From contig NC_071354.1 of assembly GCF_943734655.1 (NCBI RefSeq), positions 75,494,838 through 75,558,837 of the forward strand: a stretch of DNA of 64,000 bases, in the 5' to 3' direction. Both the position numbers and the translations under genes were made by a program. This document shows, piece by piece, positions 11,590 to 23,600 of the stretch. Each line of letters begins with the position of its first letter. Positions within the stretch are counted from its first letter, which is position 1. A model generated the notes under the pieces. It worked only from the letters and a program-made list of their open reading frames with translations. It did not search any database and was not told the origin of the DNA. Source of the stretch: Sabethes cyaneus (Eukaryota; Arthropoda; Insecta; Diptera; Culicidae).

Positions 11590-12290
11590 GGCCTTCGATC
11601 TCCATGAGATCCAGCGGGAGCTTGGTAAGTTGAAAAACTGTCGTTCCTGGGCTACTCATCGCCAAATCGTTGCACGTCTCGACACACGCAAGTCAGTTTC
11701 AACCCGGTCGAGCCATCTAGCACGTTGGGCCCCTCTCTTTATGTTGCCGGTGGAGTTCTGGAAGAGAATGGATTTCACTGCACAGTGGTCTGGCGTCCTT
11801 GCGATGTGACCGGACTACTATAGTCTCCCAACTTTTGCCAATTGTACGATGAGAATCTCTCCAAGTAGTACCTGCAGCTTGTGGTTCATACGCTTACGCC
11901 ACTCTCCGCTATCCATTTGTACTCCACCAAAAATAGTCCGCAACACCTTTTGTTCAAATACGGCAAGTGCACGTATGTCTTCCGTAAGCAAAGTTTCTGT
12001 CTCAAGTCCGTAGACGACTACCGGTCTGATTAGCGTTTTGTATATCGTCAGCTTTTTGCGGCGGCGTGTGCTCTTTGATCGAAGCGTCTTGCAGGGGGAA
12101 AAGTAGGCTCGATTTCCAGTTTGAATGGAACTCTGGTCACCGCAAACAGTGATACGGCTAACAAGATTAGACAACGCATTCGAGCTGGAAGTAGGGCCTG
12201 CTTTTCGCTGAAGTTGTACAATCAGGCCGATAGTCTTTGGAGACTTCCCAAGTTTTATTGCACTCTTGACGGTTTTCGTGTTCAATTTTG
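11590..12290 (-). pseudogene. LINE reverse-transcriptase C-terminal fragment
   Basis: The - strand encodes a decayed end of an APE-type non-LTR retrotransposon protein. The clearest part (frame 11818-12285) contains YKTLIRPVVVYGLET, then VLRTIFGGV and GEWRKRMNH. The same order is seen in the better-preserved copy at 25900-28458. The sense continues left of 11818 in other frames as the final domain. Stops and frame changes show it is dead. Confidence 0.75.
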
Positions 12291-12339
12291 ATCTTGAAAG
12301 CTATCATAAGAGTAAAATAAAATCCAAATTGTAACTTGG

Positions 12340-12760
12340 GTTGAGATCAAAGGCGTTGCGGACTATTTTTGGTGGAGTACCAACCGACAGTGGAGAGTGG
12401 TGCAGGCGTACGAGCCTAGAGCAGCAAGCAATACTTGGAAAGATTTCCATTCCATTGGCAAAAGTGCGGACGGTCACATCGCAAGGATACCGGACGACTG
12501 TGTAGGTAGTAAAAAGTGGCCCAACGTGAAAGATGGCTTGACCAAGTTAAAGCTGACTTGGGAGTATCGAGATGCTCAATGAATTTACGATGCCAAGTCC
12601 AGAATCGAGTAAAATGGACACAAGTTCTTGATATTCTAAGCTGCTGACGGAGGAGGAGGACGGGTCATTTTATACAGTGATGAGCTTAAAATGATCGACG
12701 AGTTCGTGTGTTTAGGATCACTGACAACTGCTGACAACGACACCTGAGATCCAAAAACAC
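12340..12760 (+). pseudogene. LINE fragments, + orientation
   Basis: Starting at about 12354 the + strand reads ALRTIFGGVPTDSGEW, the same motif as the neighbouring - strand fragment but in the opposite direction. At about 12690 it reads MIDEFVCLGSL, a part that normally lies upstream of IFGGV. The segments are therefore out of order, which points to separate insertions or rearrangement. Stops follow within short distances. Confidence 0.65.
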
Positions 12761-12764
12761 ATCT

Positions 12765-12960
12765 TCCTCTAGCAGCATAGAGCCGGGACCGCTCGTTCTG
12801 TATTAAGAATTTATCTCTTTTGTACCCGGTCCTTGGCTACTCGTCGCCATTTCGATGAGCGTCTTCATAAGAGAGATTGACTCTTCACAATTCGATACGC
12901 CTTCCCAGTTGGTCTCGAGGTACGACAGTGTTCTAGCTCGTAATTTCAGAAACACGTCTA
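12765..12960 (-). pseudogene. LINE 3'-end fragment, - orientation
   Basis: On the + strand this reads tagagccgggaccgctcgtt and on through ggctactcgtcgcc, closely resembling the 3'-end segments at 39227-39360 and 51741-51900. Those belong to - strand LINE copies, so this is assigned to the same family by similarity. Confidence 0.5.
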
Positions 12961-13059
12961 ATCTCAAATTTGTGTCTATTTTTCAGAGCAGAAGACGTTG
13001 ATCGGGTATCGAGCTGCAATAAGCTGACATTGCTGTAGCAAATATACGATCGGTTGTCC

Positions 13060-13200
13060 TCAATAGGCTTGGCACACTACTCGCTGAGGATCTGGAAACC
13101 CTTGATGTTTTCGAATAGAAGATGCTACGGTCTATCTATTGTGCGGTTGTGGAGTACAGACAAAAGTCGTAGTATAATAAAGAAGCATAAACCTTGATAT
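13060..13200 (+). pseudogene. short LINE fragment, + orientation
   Basis: A decayed piece reading LLAEDLETLDVFE, stop, KMLRSIYCAV, which parallels the EDLRVLGVFERRVLRTIFGG region of the LINE copy at 25900-28458. Confidence 0.5.
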
Positions 13201-15890
13201 GCACCCGCAGCTTAGACAGAACCCATTGCCCATCTGTCAAAAGTATGTAGACTGTCGTGGGCTGGAAACGTTTCAAGGATGTTGAGTAATAATCTGTTCG
13301 AAAAACTTCTTTTTAGTTTTTCAGTACTCTTTCTGGCAGAGGAGCTTAGTGTGACGGTAATATGATCAGGTCAACGGTTACTTTTGCGTGATGAGACCTG
13401 GAGTCCTGGCGATTAATAGGTTGAAAGCAACTTCTATGGGAACGAGACACACTGGTAAGGTCTGTGCATGAAATGACGATAGAGAATCCATAATTTAGCA
13501 CTGAAACTCAAAGCCATTTCAATGTTACATCGTTCTTTTAAGGGTGACTATTTTATTGTTAACTCTGTATAGTCAAAATGGTTTTTAATTGTGAGAAGTT
13601 CAAAGATATCTGGACAAATTTGGTAAGATTCACTGGAACAATTCCCCTGATTACTCTTCTTAATTTTCGCAATATATGGCTGCATTTTTAAAGTAGGTGT
13701 CTCTATTATAAGGTTCAAATACGCGTTATTGATTTCTGGGAGTTTAAAAGCAGTTTTTGTGCTCAAAATAAAAGATATGTTTATCATTGTTGTTCTGACA
13801 AACGCAAGGACTGAAGTGAAAACAGTTTCACGGACATAATTAATATTTTAAGCTTAAACATTACTTATGAAATCCCAGTTATCATTGGTACTGAAGAAGG
13901 TCATATGTCGTAGTCAAAATACGTATTCTTATTAGGTAACTAGATAAGGTAGTAGAATTAAATGGAAAAGGGCATGTTTTGGCAAATGTCTATAGAAACT
14001 TATAGAAAATGAAATAAAATAAACGGAAATAAATAATACTTTGAAGCAATCAGTAACACAAACTTTGAATTGGATTCTAATTCAGATGAAAAACCGAACT
14101 CCTCGTTATTCTTTTTCTTTGGAAAAATCATCAACAGCTGTGAATTCGTAGGAGGTGTCGTCGTCGTTGCTTTCGGAGCAACCATCTTTCTGCGTAGGAA
14201 CTCGCACACGTTTGACTACTGAAACGCATCGATATTTATTATTGTTTTTATTGGTACGGGAAAATGAAAATTGTTATTGTGTTTTTTGTAGCGCTGCTGC
14301 TTCGGACTCTTTGTCTATCTTGAAGATGGGTGAACTGAGGATGGCTGAGTGGGTGGGGGTAATTGAAAGAAACGTAAAGACCAAAGAAATGCCAAAAGGA
14401 CAGAAATGTGCTTCATTTTCCTATACATATAGTCTTTCTTCTAGAGTAAACGAGCAGACGGCGAAACTTCTTCAGCTCAGGTCTTATCACACACAAGCAG
14501 GCACCGCATGTCAGAAATTGTCCCGCTCTCGAGTCCTGCTCTGGTGGCAAGGGATGGATGATGGGGGTTGGATATTCTGATTTATCCTCCCGTTTCGTTG
14601 GCCAAGTTTAGGAGAATTTCATCTGTCCTCTCGTTCTTATTTGATGCAAATGAGCTCGATGGCACGAGAATCGAGGATTATTCATTTGTGTACGGTGTGA
14701 GCTTTTCTGGACTTCTAAGGAAATATTTAAACATCACAGTTTTAAGGATATACTTAATTATCAGCAAACAAAGATGGAACATATTATAGATCAATTCAAT
14801 AAGTTGTATTTCTGTATTTCTCCATTTCTTCTAAATTTCTTCAAAAACTCCCATCATCGACAGCACCGTGTCCGCTCTGGTGGGAGCTTCTGAACCGAAT
14901 CGCTATACGCTGACAATAGACACGAACTTTCTCACCCACGCTCGCCCTTCGTCATTCCGCTGGCCGCCGCATCGCCGGAAAAAAGGCCACAGAAATCTTG
15001 AGACGAAAGAAGAAAACACATCGCCACTGTCCTGGAAATGGAAAGAAGAAACTGAGCATTGTTAGCCAAAGCAGTAGCAGCAGCGTAAAAAAAAATTAAG
15101 AAATAACTCCAAATGCGAATGAAGAATCCTGCGCTCGCAGATGAAAATTGAAATGAAAAATTGTGTACGACTGTACTGTATGGGTACCGGCTGGAGCTGG
15201 CGGTATTCACGCGTGAATGTGGGGGTGTGCAAGTGATGGTCCCAAGCCGGGGGTATCCCGGGACCGAGGACAATTTTTCTTCTTGAGTGGCACTGCTGGG
15301 CTCCAGAGAGGTGATGAGGAATCACTGTACTTCCGTAAAATGAATATTTACCCATTATTTCTCAACCCCTCCGATTCGCAGGAACGGTGCCGTGCCGGCA
15401 GCGGACGTCAGGAGGGAAAATATTGGACTGGGTGGGTGGTGGTAGCAGCGTGCTGGCTTTAGCTGCCGTAGAGGACAGGCGGACTCGACAGTTGAACTTT
15501 ATTTTTCTTTCAGAGTCCGCGAGAATGAAGAAACCAACCGAAGGGTACTATTCGTTTGCTTACGTCGAAAGATATGAGCGACGCCATCTTGTAATATTTT
15601 TTTTATTATTTTCATTCAGATTGAAATTCGAGAGAAGCAGGAGAAGGGGACAAACTGATAAAAGTAATCATTATATTGATCTTGAGTTTATCAATGTCCT
15701 CTTGGAATGGATGTCCTGTGGAACTGTGCTTCGGAGTCGAATCGAACGAAATGTAGATGGCTGGTATTACTTGTTGGGCGAGCGCAGTGATTTTTTTTTC
15801 TGTCTGTTCCTAATTTGCTGTGTTGCAGTTTTTTGAGTTATCAGAAAATTAAAACTGAATAGTTTCAATGTTTTAAATTATTATAATAAT
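13201..15890. other. unassigned region
   Basis: AT-rich, with several short frames on both strands (for example 14155-14580 and 15387-15836, +). None has recognisable motifs, biased composition or relatives in this window. I do not call genes here. Confidence 0.4.
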
Positions 15891-15891
15891 A

Positions 15892-16842
15892 GGCCGTATG
15901 AATAAAACAGTTTACTTTGCTTTTCCCGTTTAAATCGCATGGGAGCATTTGCTCTAACTCTTTTATTCATATGAATATATGGTACTACCACCTGCCTTAG
16001 CAGAACATCCGTTCATAGCAATGAGCCTATCATGTCAAAAAGAGTTGAACATATTCAACGATTAGTCATGCTTCCCAACTCTTGTATGAAGGGCCAAAAG
16101 GGAATTGGTCGATAAGCAACATCACTTACACGTACCTAGGATTTAGAGAATCTCCTTCCAAGGGCTAAGTCACCTGAGAATCGTTGAATAAACTGTCTTA
16201 ATGCAGAATGACTCCAGCAGGTGGGGAGAAGAGCCCGTTCATTATCCACGATGTGTTGTTAATCGGGCCAAGATTAACCCTAGAAAGTTGACTGTTTCAC
16301 TCTCCCTAGGCCCACCGCTTCAAACAAGTATTCTGATGGTCCCTCTCTCTTCCCAATTCTAGTTTATTTATGAAATGTAGTATATATGGGTAAAAATAGA
16401 ACAATCTCACCAGCAGTCCTTCGAATGGAATAGAGTTGCGTCCTTTTAGTTTCCATAAATGCTTCTAATAATTAATTTAATTTTTCTTCTGGTATCCAAT
16501 ATCCATGTGCAGTATTAACACTCGTATTGGCCAAAGTTTTCACTATATAGCAGTAAATGCTTCATAAGCTAAAACGAAAAAAATAATTAAAATAACTTAT
16601 ATTATGCTTACCTATTAACAAGATCGTGTGGCTCCGCCGTCTGCCTAAAGCCTCGATTATGAAATTAGGCAGCCGGGAACCACACAGTATCGCACCACCT
16701 AGCCTGGCTACTCAATAGAGCATTACCGGGTATGGCCACGAGGAGGCGCTAGGTAGGGGCTTGGGATAGCTAGAGCTATATTGGACGCTCCTCATTTGCC
16801 TTCCCCATTTCATACCCGTCTAACTCTTTTATTCATACGGCC
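15892..16842. mobile_element. candidate TIR element, about 950 bp
   Basis: The left end ggccgtatgaataaaa is the reverse complement of the right end ttttattcatacggcc. The longer right-end motif tctaactcttttattcata also occurs at 15953-15971, inside the left part, so an 85-bp element (15892-15976) may be nested within or precede the longer one. I see no clear target duplication and no transposase. The element ends 75 bp before the target duplication of BEL element B. Confidence 0.5.
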
Positions 16843-16922
16843 AAATGTCGGAAATAATTAAGAACGGTTAGCTGGATACGGTTCATTTTCAGATAGAATT
16901 TTGCACGCTGAAAAATACTACC

Positions 16923-17694
16923 TGTTGATTCTGTAACCAACGAAGGAAAACGCTTGTTTGTTTCCGATAGTTTAACAATATATTTGTGGATTGTTAAATT
17001 ATTCCTATAATTAATTTTGATCAATTAATTTTTCCACTTTCGAATTTCTTACTCTCTCTCTATTTACTTACGTTTAGTTTGCTTCCTTCTACTTAATTTT
17101 CCAGTAAACTCGATTATATAGTTTCTTCAATTTCCGTTACTATCCTCTATTGTTTCATTAATCTCTTTTCACCTTCCTCTGTCGTCTTTCCTATTTTATA
17201 AGGTGTATTTATAATAATTATTAGGTGAATATGATATTTCCAAATTTTCTTACAATATCTGTAGATACACAGGAGATAGTCTTAAATCACTATAATCTTA
17301 AATGTCCCGTACGCTGGCACTTGGTTTAGCTGGTGATCTAACCCAAATTAGGTTAACTATATAGACTATATAACTATATAGAATAGATTTTATTATTTCA
17401 GATGTAAATTTTATGCATGAAAATTATACCTCAATGTGGATTAAGTTTTTAGTGTAATTTTAACTTTTAATTCACAATGTTTTCGTAAACTTTTAAGGAC
17501 GTAATCAAGCAAATACAATATTTTATTATTGATCGAAAAAAAACGTGTTCTAAGCTTTTACACTATCTTCTTTTTTTTCCTTTATGATAAGTTGTCATCA
17601 TTCCTATCACTGCGCTGTCCACGGTACTCACTAGTGGTGTTGCTCATTTGCGCGAGTCGTCGCAGTGAGACGCGCCGACCAAGGGGTCGCAACA
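16923..17694 (-). repeat. 3' LTR of element B
   Basis: A 772-bp LTR at the downstream end in element orientation. It is colinear with 23820-24591 at an offset of 6897. It encodes the last 16 residues and the stop of Gag-Pol (17644-17694). Confidence 0.95.
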
Positions 17695-20600
17695 GTCCCC
17701 CCCGGGTATGCCGATCTCCTGGCTTACCTTCGTGTCGCGTCGAACATCTAACACCGCCAACTTGGTAGCAGGGCGCTCATAAACTCCGTTTTGCGTTTGC
17801 ACAATGGCCGCTCTCACCTGTCCATCATTTCCTTTCCTGACACTGATGATCCGGCCCTTCGACCAGCAGTTGCGAGGTAGTTTTGGATCAACCACCACCA
17901 CGATATCATTCACTTCTATCGGCTTAACTGCACTGTACCATTTCGTACGCCTGACTAAATCTGGCATGTAATCTCGTAACCACCGACGCCAAAACACATT
18001 GGCTTCAATTTGTGATGTACGCCATGAACGTCGCAGAACTAATGCGCTATCATTTAGGTTTGATGCTGGCTTAAGTCCGCTCGACGATCCCAAGATAAAA
18101 TGATTCGGCGTTAGGACAGGAGCCTCAGGGTTGTCTACCGGGACATGCGTCAGCGGCCGCGAATTGATAAGGTTTTCTCTTTCCGTTAATAAATTTCGAA
18201 GTATCTCATCGGTTAACGGACGTTGCTGATTGATTTGAAGCAGGTTTGTTTTCACTATCTGCACCAGACGCTCCCAGGAGCCTCCCATGTGAGGGGAAGA
18301 TGGTGGCAAAAATTGCCATTCTGTTTCAGGACTGATTATTTCTTGCAGTACTTTGTCTTGATCCATCATCTTTAGCGCAGCCATGAGTTCCTTGTTAGTC
18401 GCTGTGAAGTTAGTTCCACGATCGCTTATAATTTTTAACGGTTTTCCTCGTCTTGCCATGAAGTTCCTGAGAGCCATTATGCATGAGTCGGCGCTCAGGG
18501 TGTGAGCTATCTCTAAATGTACCGCTCGTGTGGTTAAGCATGTTACCAACACACCCCAACGTTTTTCTATTCGCCGACCGACCACCACAGTTAATGGACC
18601 AAAATAATCCGCGCCCACAAAGGAAAACGGCCTTGTGAACGCCGCGAGTCTTGCTTTCGGAAGGTCGCCCATTAAAGGAGGATGGGGCGCTGCTCTCAAA
18701 TTTTTGCAGATCTGGCAGTCTGACCTAACCTTTCGGAATAGTACACGAAGCTTTGGAATCCAGAACGTTTGTCGTAATTCATTGACCACTGTCTCATGAT
18801 TACGATGATGGTAACGCTCATGGTAATCTTGCACAATCAGCTTACTGACATAGTGATTTTTCGGCAATATTATTGGGTTTCGGGCATCCATAGTGGCATA
18901 CTCACACGCGCTAATCCTGCCCTGCATTCTTATTACATTATGCTCATCGAGAAATGGATTCAACTTATATAACGCGCTGGATTTCGAAAGATTGGGTTGT
19001 TTACCGGATAGCGTAATGATTTCCTGTGAGAACGAATCATTTTGTGCGGATCTAATAAGCAGGTTCGACGATTGGGTTAGTTCTTGACTAGTAAGTGGAC
19101 CATATGTGCGTTTCATACCCGTAATGGTGCAGCGGAAATTTCCAACACATCTTAAAACCGTAGCAAACACACGAACTAGCCGCCTCCACTTAGCAAATTC
19201 CATTACATCCACTGGCAGTTTGGGAATGAAACAATGATAGTAAACGGTAGCGCGCAATTCTTCTCTCGTAGCGTCAGATATCGGTGGTTCTTCTGGCCAT
19301 TCCCGATTTGAATTCCACAGCCAGACAGGTCCTTTAATCCAACGACTTTTACTTCCTAGCTCCGGTTGTCGCGACCATTTCGTCGCCTCATCGGCTACAT
19401 TTTCCTTCGAACTCACGTATTTCCAGTCGCCTATGTTGCTCGTCTCCAAGATCTCACTGACACGAAACGCGACGTATGGAGAATATTTACGATGGTCAGA
19501 TCGGATCCAGCATAAAACATTGCGAGAGTCAGTCCAAAAGTGTCGCTGATCCACTTTGAACGATAGGCTGCTTATAATGGTATTTGCTAGCCTCACTCCG
19601 ATAACTGCCGCCTGTAGCTCAAGCCTTGGAATGGAGACGTACTTTAACGGGGCTACTCGTGACTTGGCAGCCACTATGGCACACTCCACATTGTCGCCTT
19701 GCTGAAATCTCAAATAGACGACCGCGGCGTAACCAGCTTCACTCGCGTCAACAAATGTGTGTAGCTGTATTACTGTTTCCGGACTAATTGATGTTAAGAG
19801 GCGATAACACCGCGGTATACATACATCGCTCACTGTTGGTAGTACTTCTAACCAGTGCTCCCATTTTTCAAATAAATGGCATGGTATTTCCTCGTCCCAT
19901 TGTATTCCAGTTCGCCAGATTTCTTGCATCAGGATTCTCAAGAATATTAGCAGATTAGATACTAGTCCGAGGGGGTCAAAAATAGCCATTAATGTCCTTA
20001 GGACTTCCCTTTTTGTTGGTCGTCGCTTTCCAGACAGCAACTCTACGTCGTGTTTCGAGGACAACTTGTACATGAGCATATCAGTGGTCGTACACCACCA
20101 CATTCCTAGGACCTTTTCGGTCGCCAGCTCTGATCCTAGGTTAAGATTTTTCACATCTGTGCGTTCGTTCTGGAGGGCTGAGACTACTGCGGTGGAGTTT
20201 GACATCCAGTTTCTCATTTCGAACCCAGCTTGCGCATGGACATGGTGAACTTGTTGGGCTAGAAGGAAAGCCTCTTCTTCTGTCTCGGTACTTGCCAACA
20301 TGTCATCGACGTAGTGGTTTTTAATGATCGCGTTGACTGCTGCCGGATACTGTCCTCTGTGGTTTTCTGCATTTTGGTTCTTCACGTATTGGGCGCAGCT
20401 CGGAGAACAGCTTGCCCCAAACGTCATGACCCGCATGATGTACGTACTCGGCTGCTTATCCGACGGATTTTCCCTCCACAGAAATCGCTGACAATCCTGA
20501 TCATCCTTCGAAATGAACACTTGGTGAAACATTTCTCTGATGTCACCACAAATGGCCACTTTATTTTCCCGAAATTGAAGCAATACCGAAATCAAAGATG

Positions 20601-23600
20601 TTAGTTGGTCCGGTCCTTTGAGAAGCATCATATTAAGCGATATGCCTTTGGTTTTAGCAGCTGCGTCCCATACGATGCGTACTTTCGAAGGTTTATTTGG
20701 GTTGAAGACTGGAAATATAGGCAGATACCAGACGCGCTTTCGGGGTTCATTTAGCTCTTCTTCAGGTAACCTGCGGATGTACCCTTTTTGCAAATATTCA
20801 TTAAGCTTCTCTCGAATGACAGTGGATAAGCTTGGGTCCTTTTTTAGTCGAGATTCTAGACAACGCAGACGCTGCAACGCGACAGGCTTGCTATTCGGCA
20901 ACCTAAACTGATCGTATTTCCATAACAGACGGGCTTCGTAGTGTCCGCTATTTGTTTGTGTAAACGATTGCAAGATTTGAATGGCTCGCTTATCTTCGGT
21001 AGACGCTACAATGTTCTCTGTTTTGGAAATGCCTAGTCCTTCTAAAGAGAAGTAATCGCGAACAGACTGATTCAACAGATTATCGATTTTTTCACTGCAT
21101 GAACACAAATTCCAACTGTGGTGACCAACGAAAACAGTATCCTCGTCGGACCCTCCATGGATAACCCAACCGAGCCGCGTTTTCGTCGCGATGGGTTCAT
21201 GAATTTTTCCTTCTTTTCCCTTCAGTGGATAGCTAAGGTTGGCGTTATCAATTCCTATCAGTATCTTAGGTTGTATGGCTTGATATGATTCGGCAGGAAT
21301 GCCACGTAAGTAGTTATACTTCTCGGTTAGCTGCTGTACGTTAAGAGATTGACGGAATAGGTCGAGATTTGATACTGTGTGAGCACCATGTAGGCGATGC
21401 TTATCACGGTTCGTTCCAGTCCCAGAAATATCGATGTCAATTCTGATCGAGTCGTTTTCTTGGCGGCGCTTATTTCCTGTCCATTTTAAGCATAGTGGCT
21501 CAGGCACTCCTTCGACATTTAACTCCTTGGCTACATCCGCGTCAATAAGCGTTAACGATGATCCATCATCAAGGAATGCGTATGTTCGAAGTGACTTCTT
21601 TGGGCCGTATAGGACAACCGGAACTACACGAAATAGAACCTTGTGAACGTTCTTAAGATGCAGATTACAGTCATGATCTGCGGCATTTGCGACAGGATCT
21701 GAGAAGCTCTGTCCACTTGTGTCAGAGAGTGTTCGCCGGTCATTATGAAGGAGTTGATGATGCTTGTAAGTACACCCGTTCTTTCCGCATATTTGCTCTT
21801 TTTTGCAGGCTCCTTTATGTCTACGAAGGCATTTTCTGCAAAGCCCACAGTCCTTCACGATGGCCCATTTTGCATTGTATTCAAGATCTTTAAAACGCTG
21901 ACATTTTTCCAAACTGTAACAGTCGCCTTTGCAAGCCGCACATGCTTTGATGGTAGCGCGCGGCTGTACCTCACTTGTTACACTGTTTTCGTCTACCTGT
22001 TCATCGTGTGCGTTGAGGTATGCGGGATTTTTTTTCATTATTCGTGACGCCTTTGAATCGCAGCTTGGTAGCATTGCCAGTGGACATACTGTTTCTGCAA
22101 GATCATACAACCACGCCGCAAATGTAGAAAGATTTACAGCCTGAAGAGTTCGTCTGAATCTAGCCCAATCTAGTTTAAGCGACGGAGGAAGTTTGTCTAC
22201 TAGCTCTCGTAACAATGCAACATTATAAGAATATTCTTCCAGTTGACACGCTTCAATGGTAGCACAAAGATTTTGAACGGCCAAGGAGAATTCTACTACA
22301 GTATCTAATCTGTCAGCTTTTGGTGCTGGAGTTGAATTAATCTTTACTATCATGTTATGTATAATAATTTCTGGGTTACCATATAATAATTTTAAAGTAG
22401 ATATAATACCGGGAACGTTAGAGGGATGCATAAGCCTGCATTTGACTGCCTCATATGCCTTGCCTTTAAGGCATTTTTGGAGACGTATCAGGTTTTCCTC
22501 TGGACTATACCCGCACATGGTAGTCGTCGTCGTAAACGTGGAAAAAAATAATGGCCACTCCTCAGGAAGGCCGTTAAAACTTGGAAGCTCTCGTGATACC
22601 GCCTGCCGGGCGGCTACCTGACTATGTGTTAAATTGTGGCCTTCTTCGTCGTGGTCCTCTGTTCGTCTAGGTGTAGAGCGCCGTACAGGCACAAATCCAG
22701 CAGTGTTTCCAAATTGTAAGCTCCTCGTTGGAAGTTGCGAATTTCCTCTAACCTCTGTGGTCCGAATTGGTCCCGGTGGGATTTGCGATCTTTGTTGTGG
22801 AGCGGACGTAAATCTCCAATCAACATTATCACGACTCTGTCGACACCTCGTTTCATCAGGCTGTGCTTGAGCTTCGTTCGTACGGGTAACACCTTGTAGC
22901 CATTCTGCTACTCTGGTTTGAGATCTGTCCTCTTCGATGCTTGCTACTGAATTATTATCATTAGCGATTTCTCGTAACAAATCGTACCGTTTACGCAAGT
23001 ATTCTCGCTTCTTCTTTTCCTCTTGTTCCTCGAGCGCTCGTTCTTGGTCTAGCAATTGCAATTCCAGTTCTAACTGTCGTTGTTTCGTCGATCGCTTAGA
23101 GCTTGGTACCCTTGTACAGCTTCTTGCGGGTTCCACAGGATCTTGCTGCGTGTTTTCCTGTAGGATTTCTGTAAACTGAGCAGGGCATGTTTCTCTAGGA
23201 ACTACGATACTGGTAGCTGTTGGAATGCTTGCTGTAGGAATTGGCTGCATCATTTGAGTGGAATGAAGACCAGATGGTACTGCAAGACAGCGAGCTTGGT
23301 TGGTAGTTAGGCGTACGTTCGGTGGGCGCGATTTGGTAACCGGTATCTGTGTTCTTGTCACTGTAGCTTTTTGAGGTGCGCTCATAGTATACGGTGGAAA
23401 GAGATCTAAAGCTGGCATATTTGTCACAGACGCAGATACCATTGTAACGGCAGATGGCTGAGGCATAGCTCCCGTCAATACTTGATTTTCCAGTGCAGTT
23501 TCTTGAGTGACTGCGGACACACCACGAGTGACGTTAGTCAGACGTTTCTTCCTGGCACCTTTTGAAGGTTGGCAATTTGAACAGAGAAAATCCTTATCTA

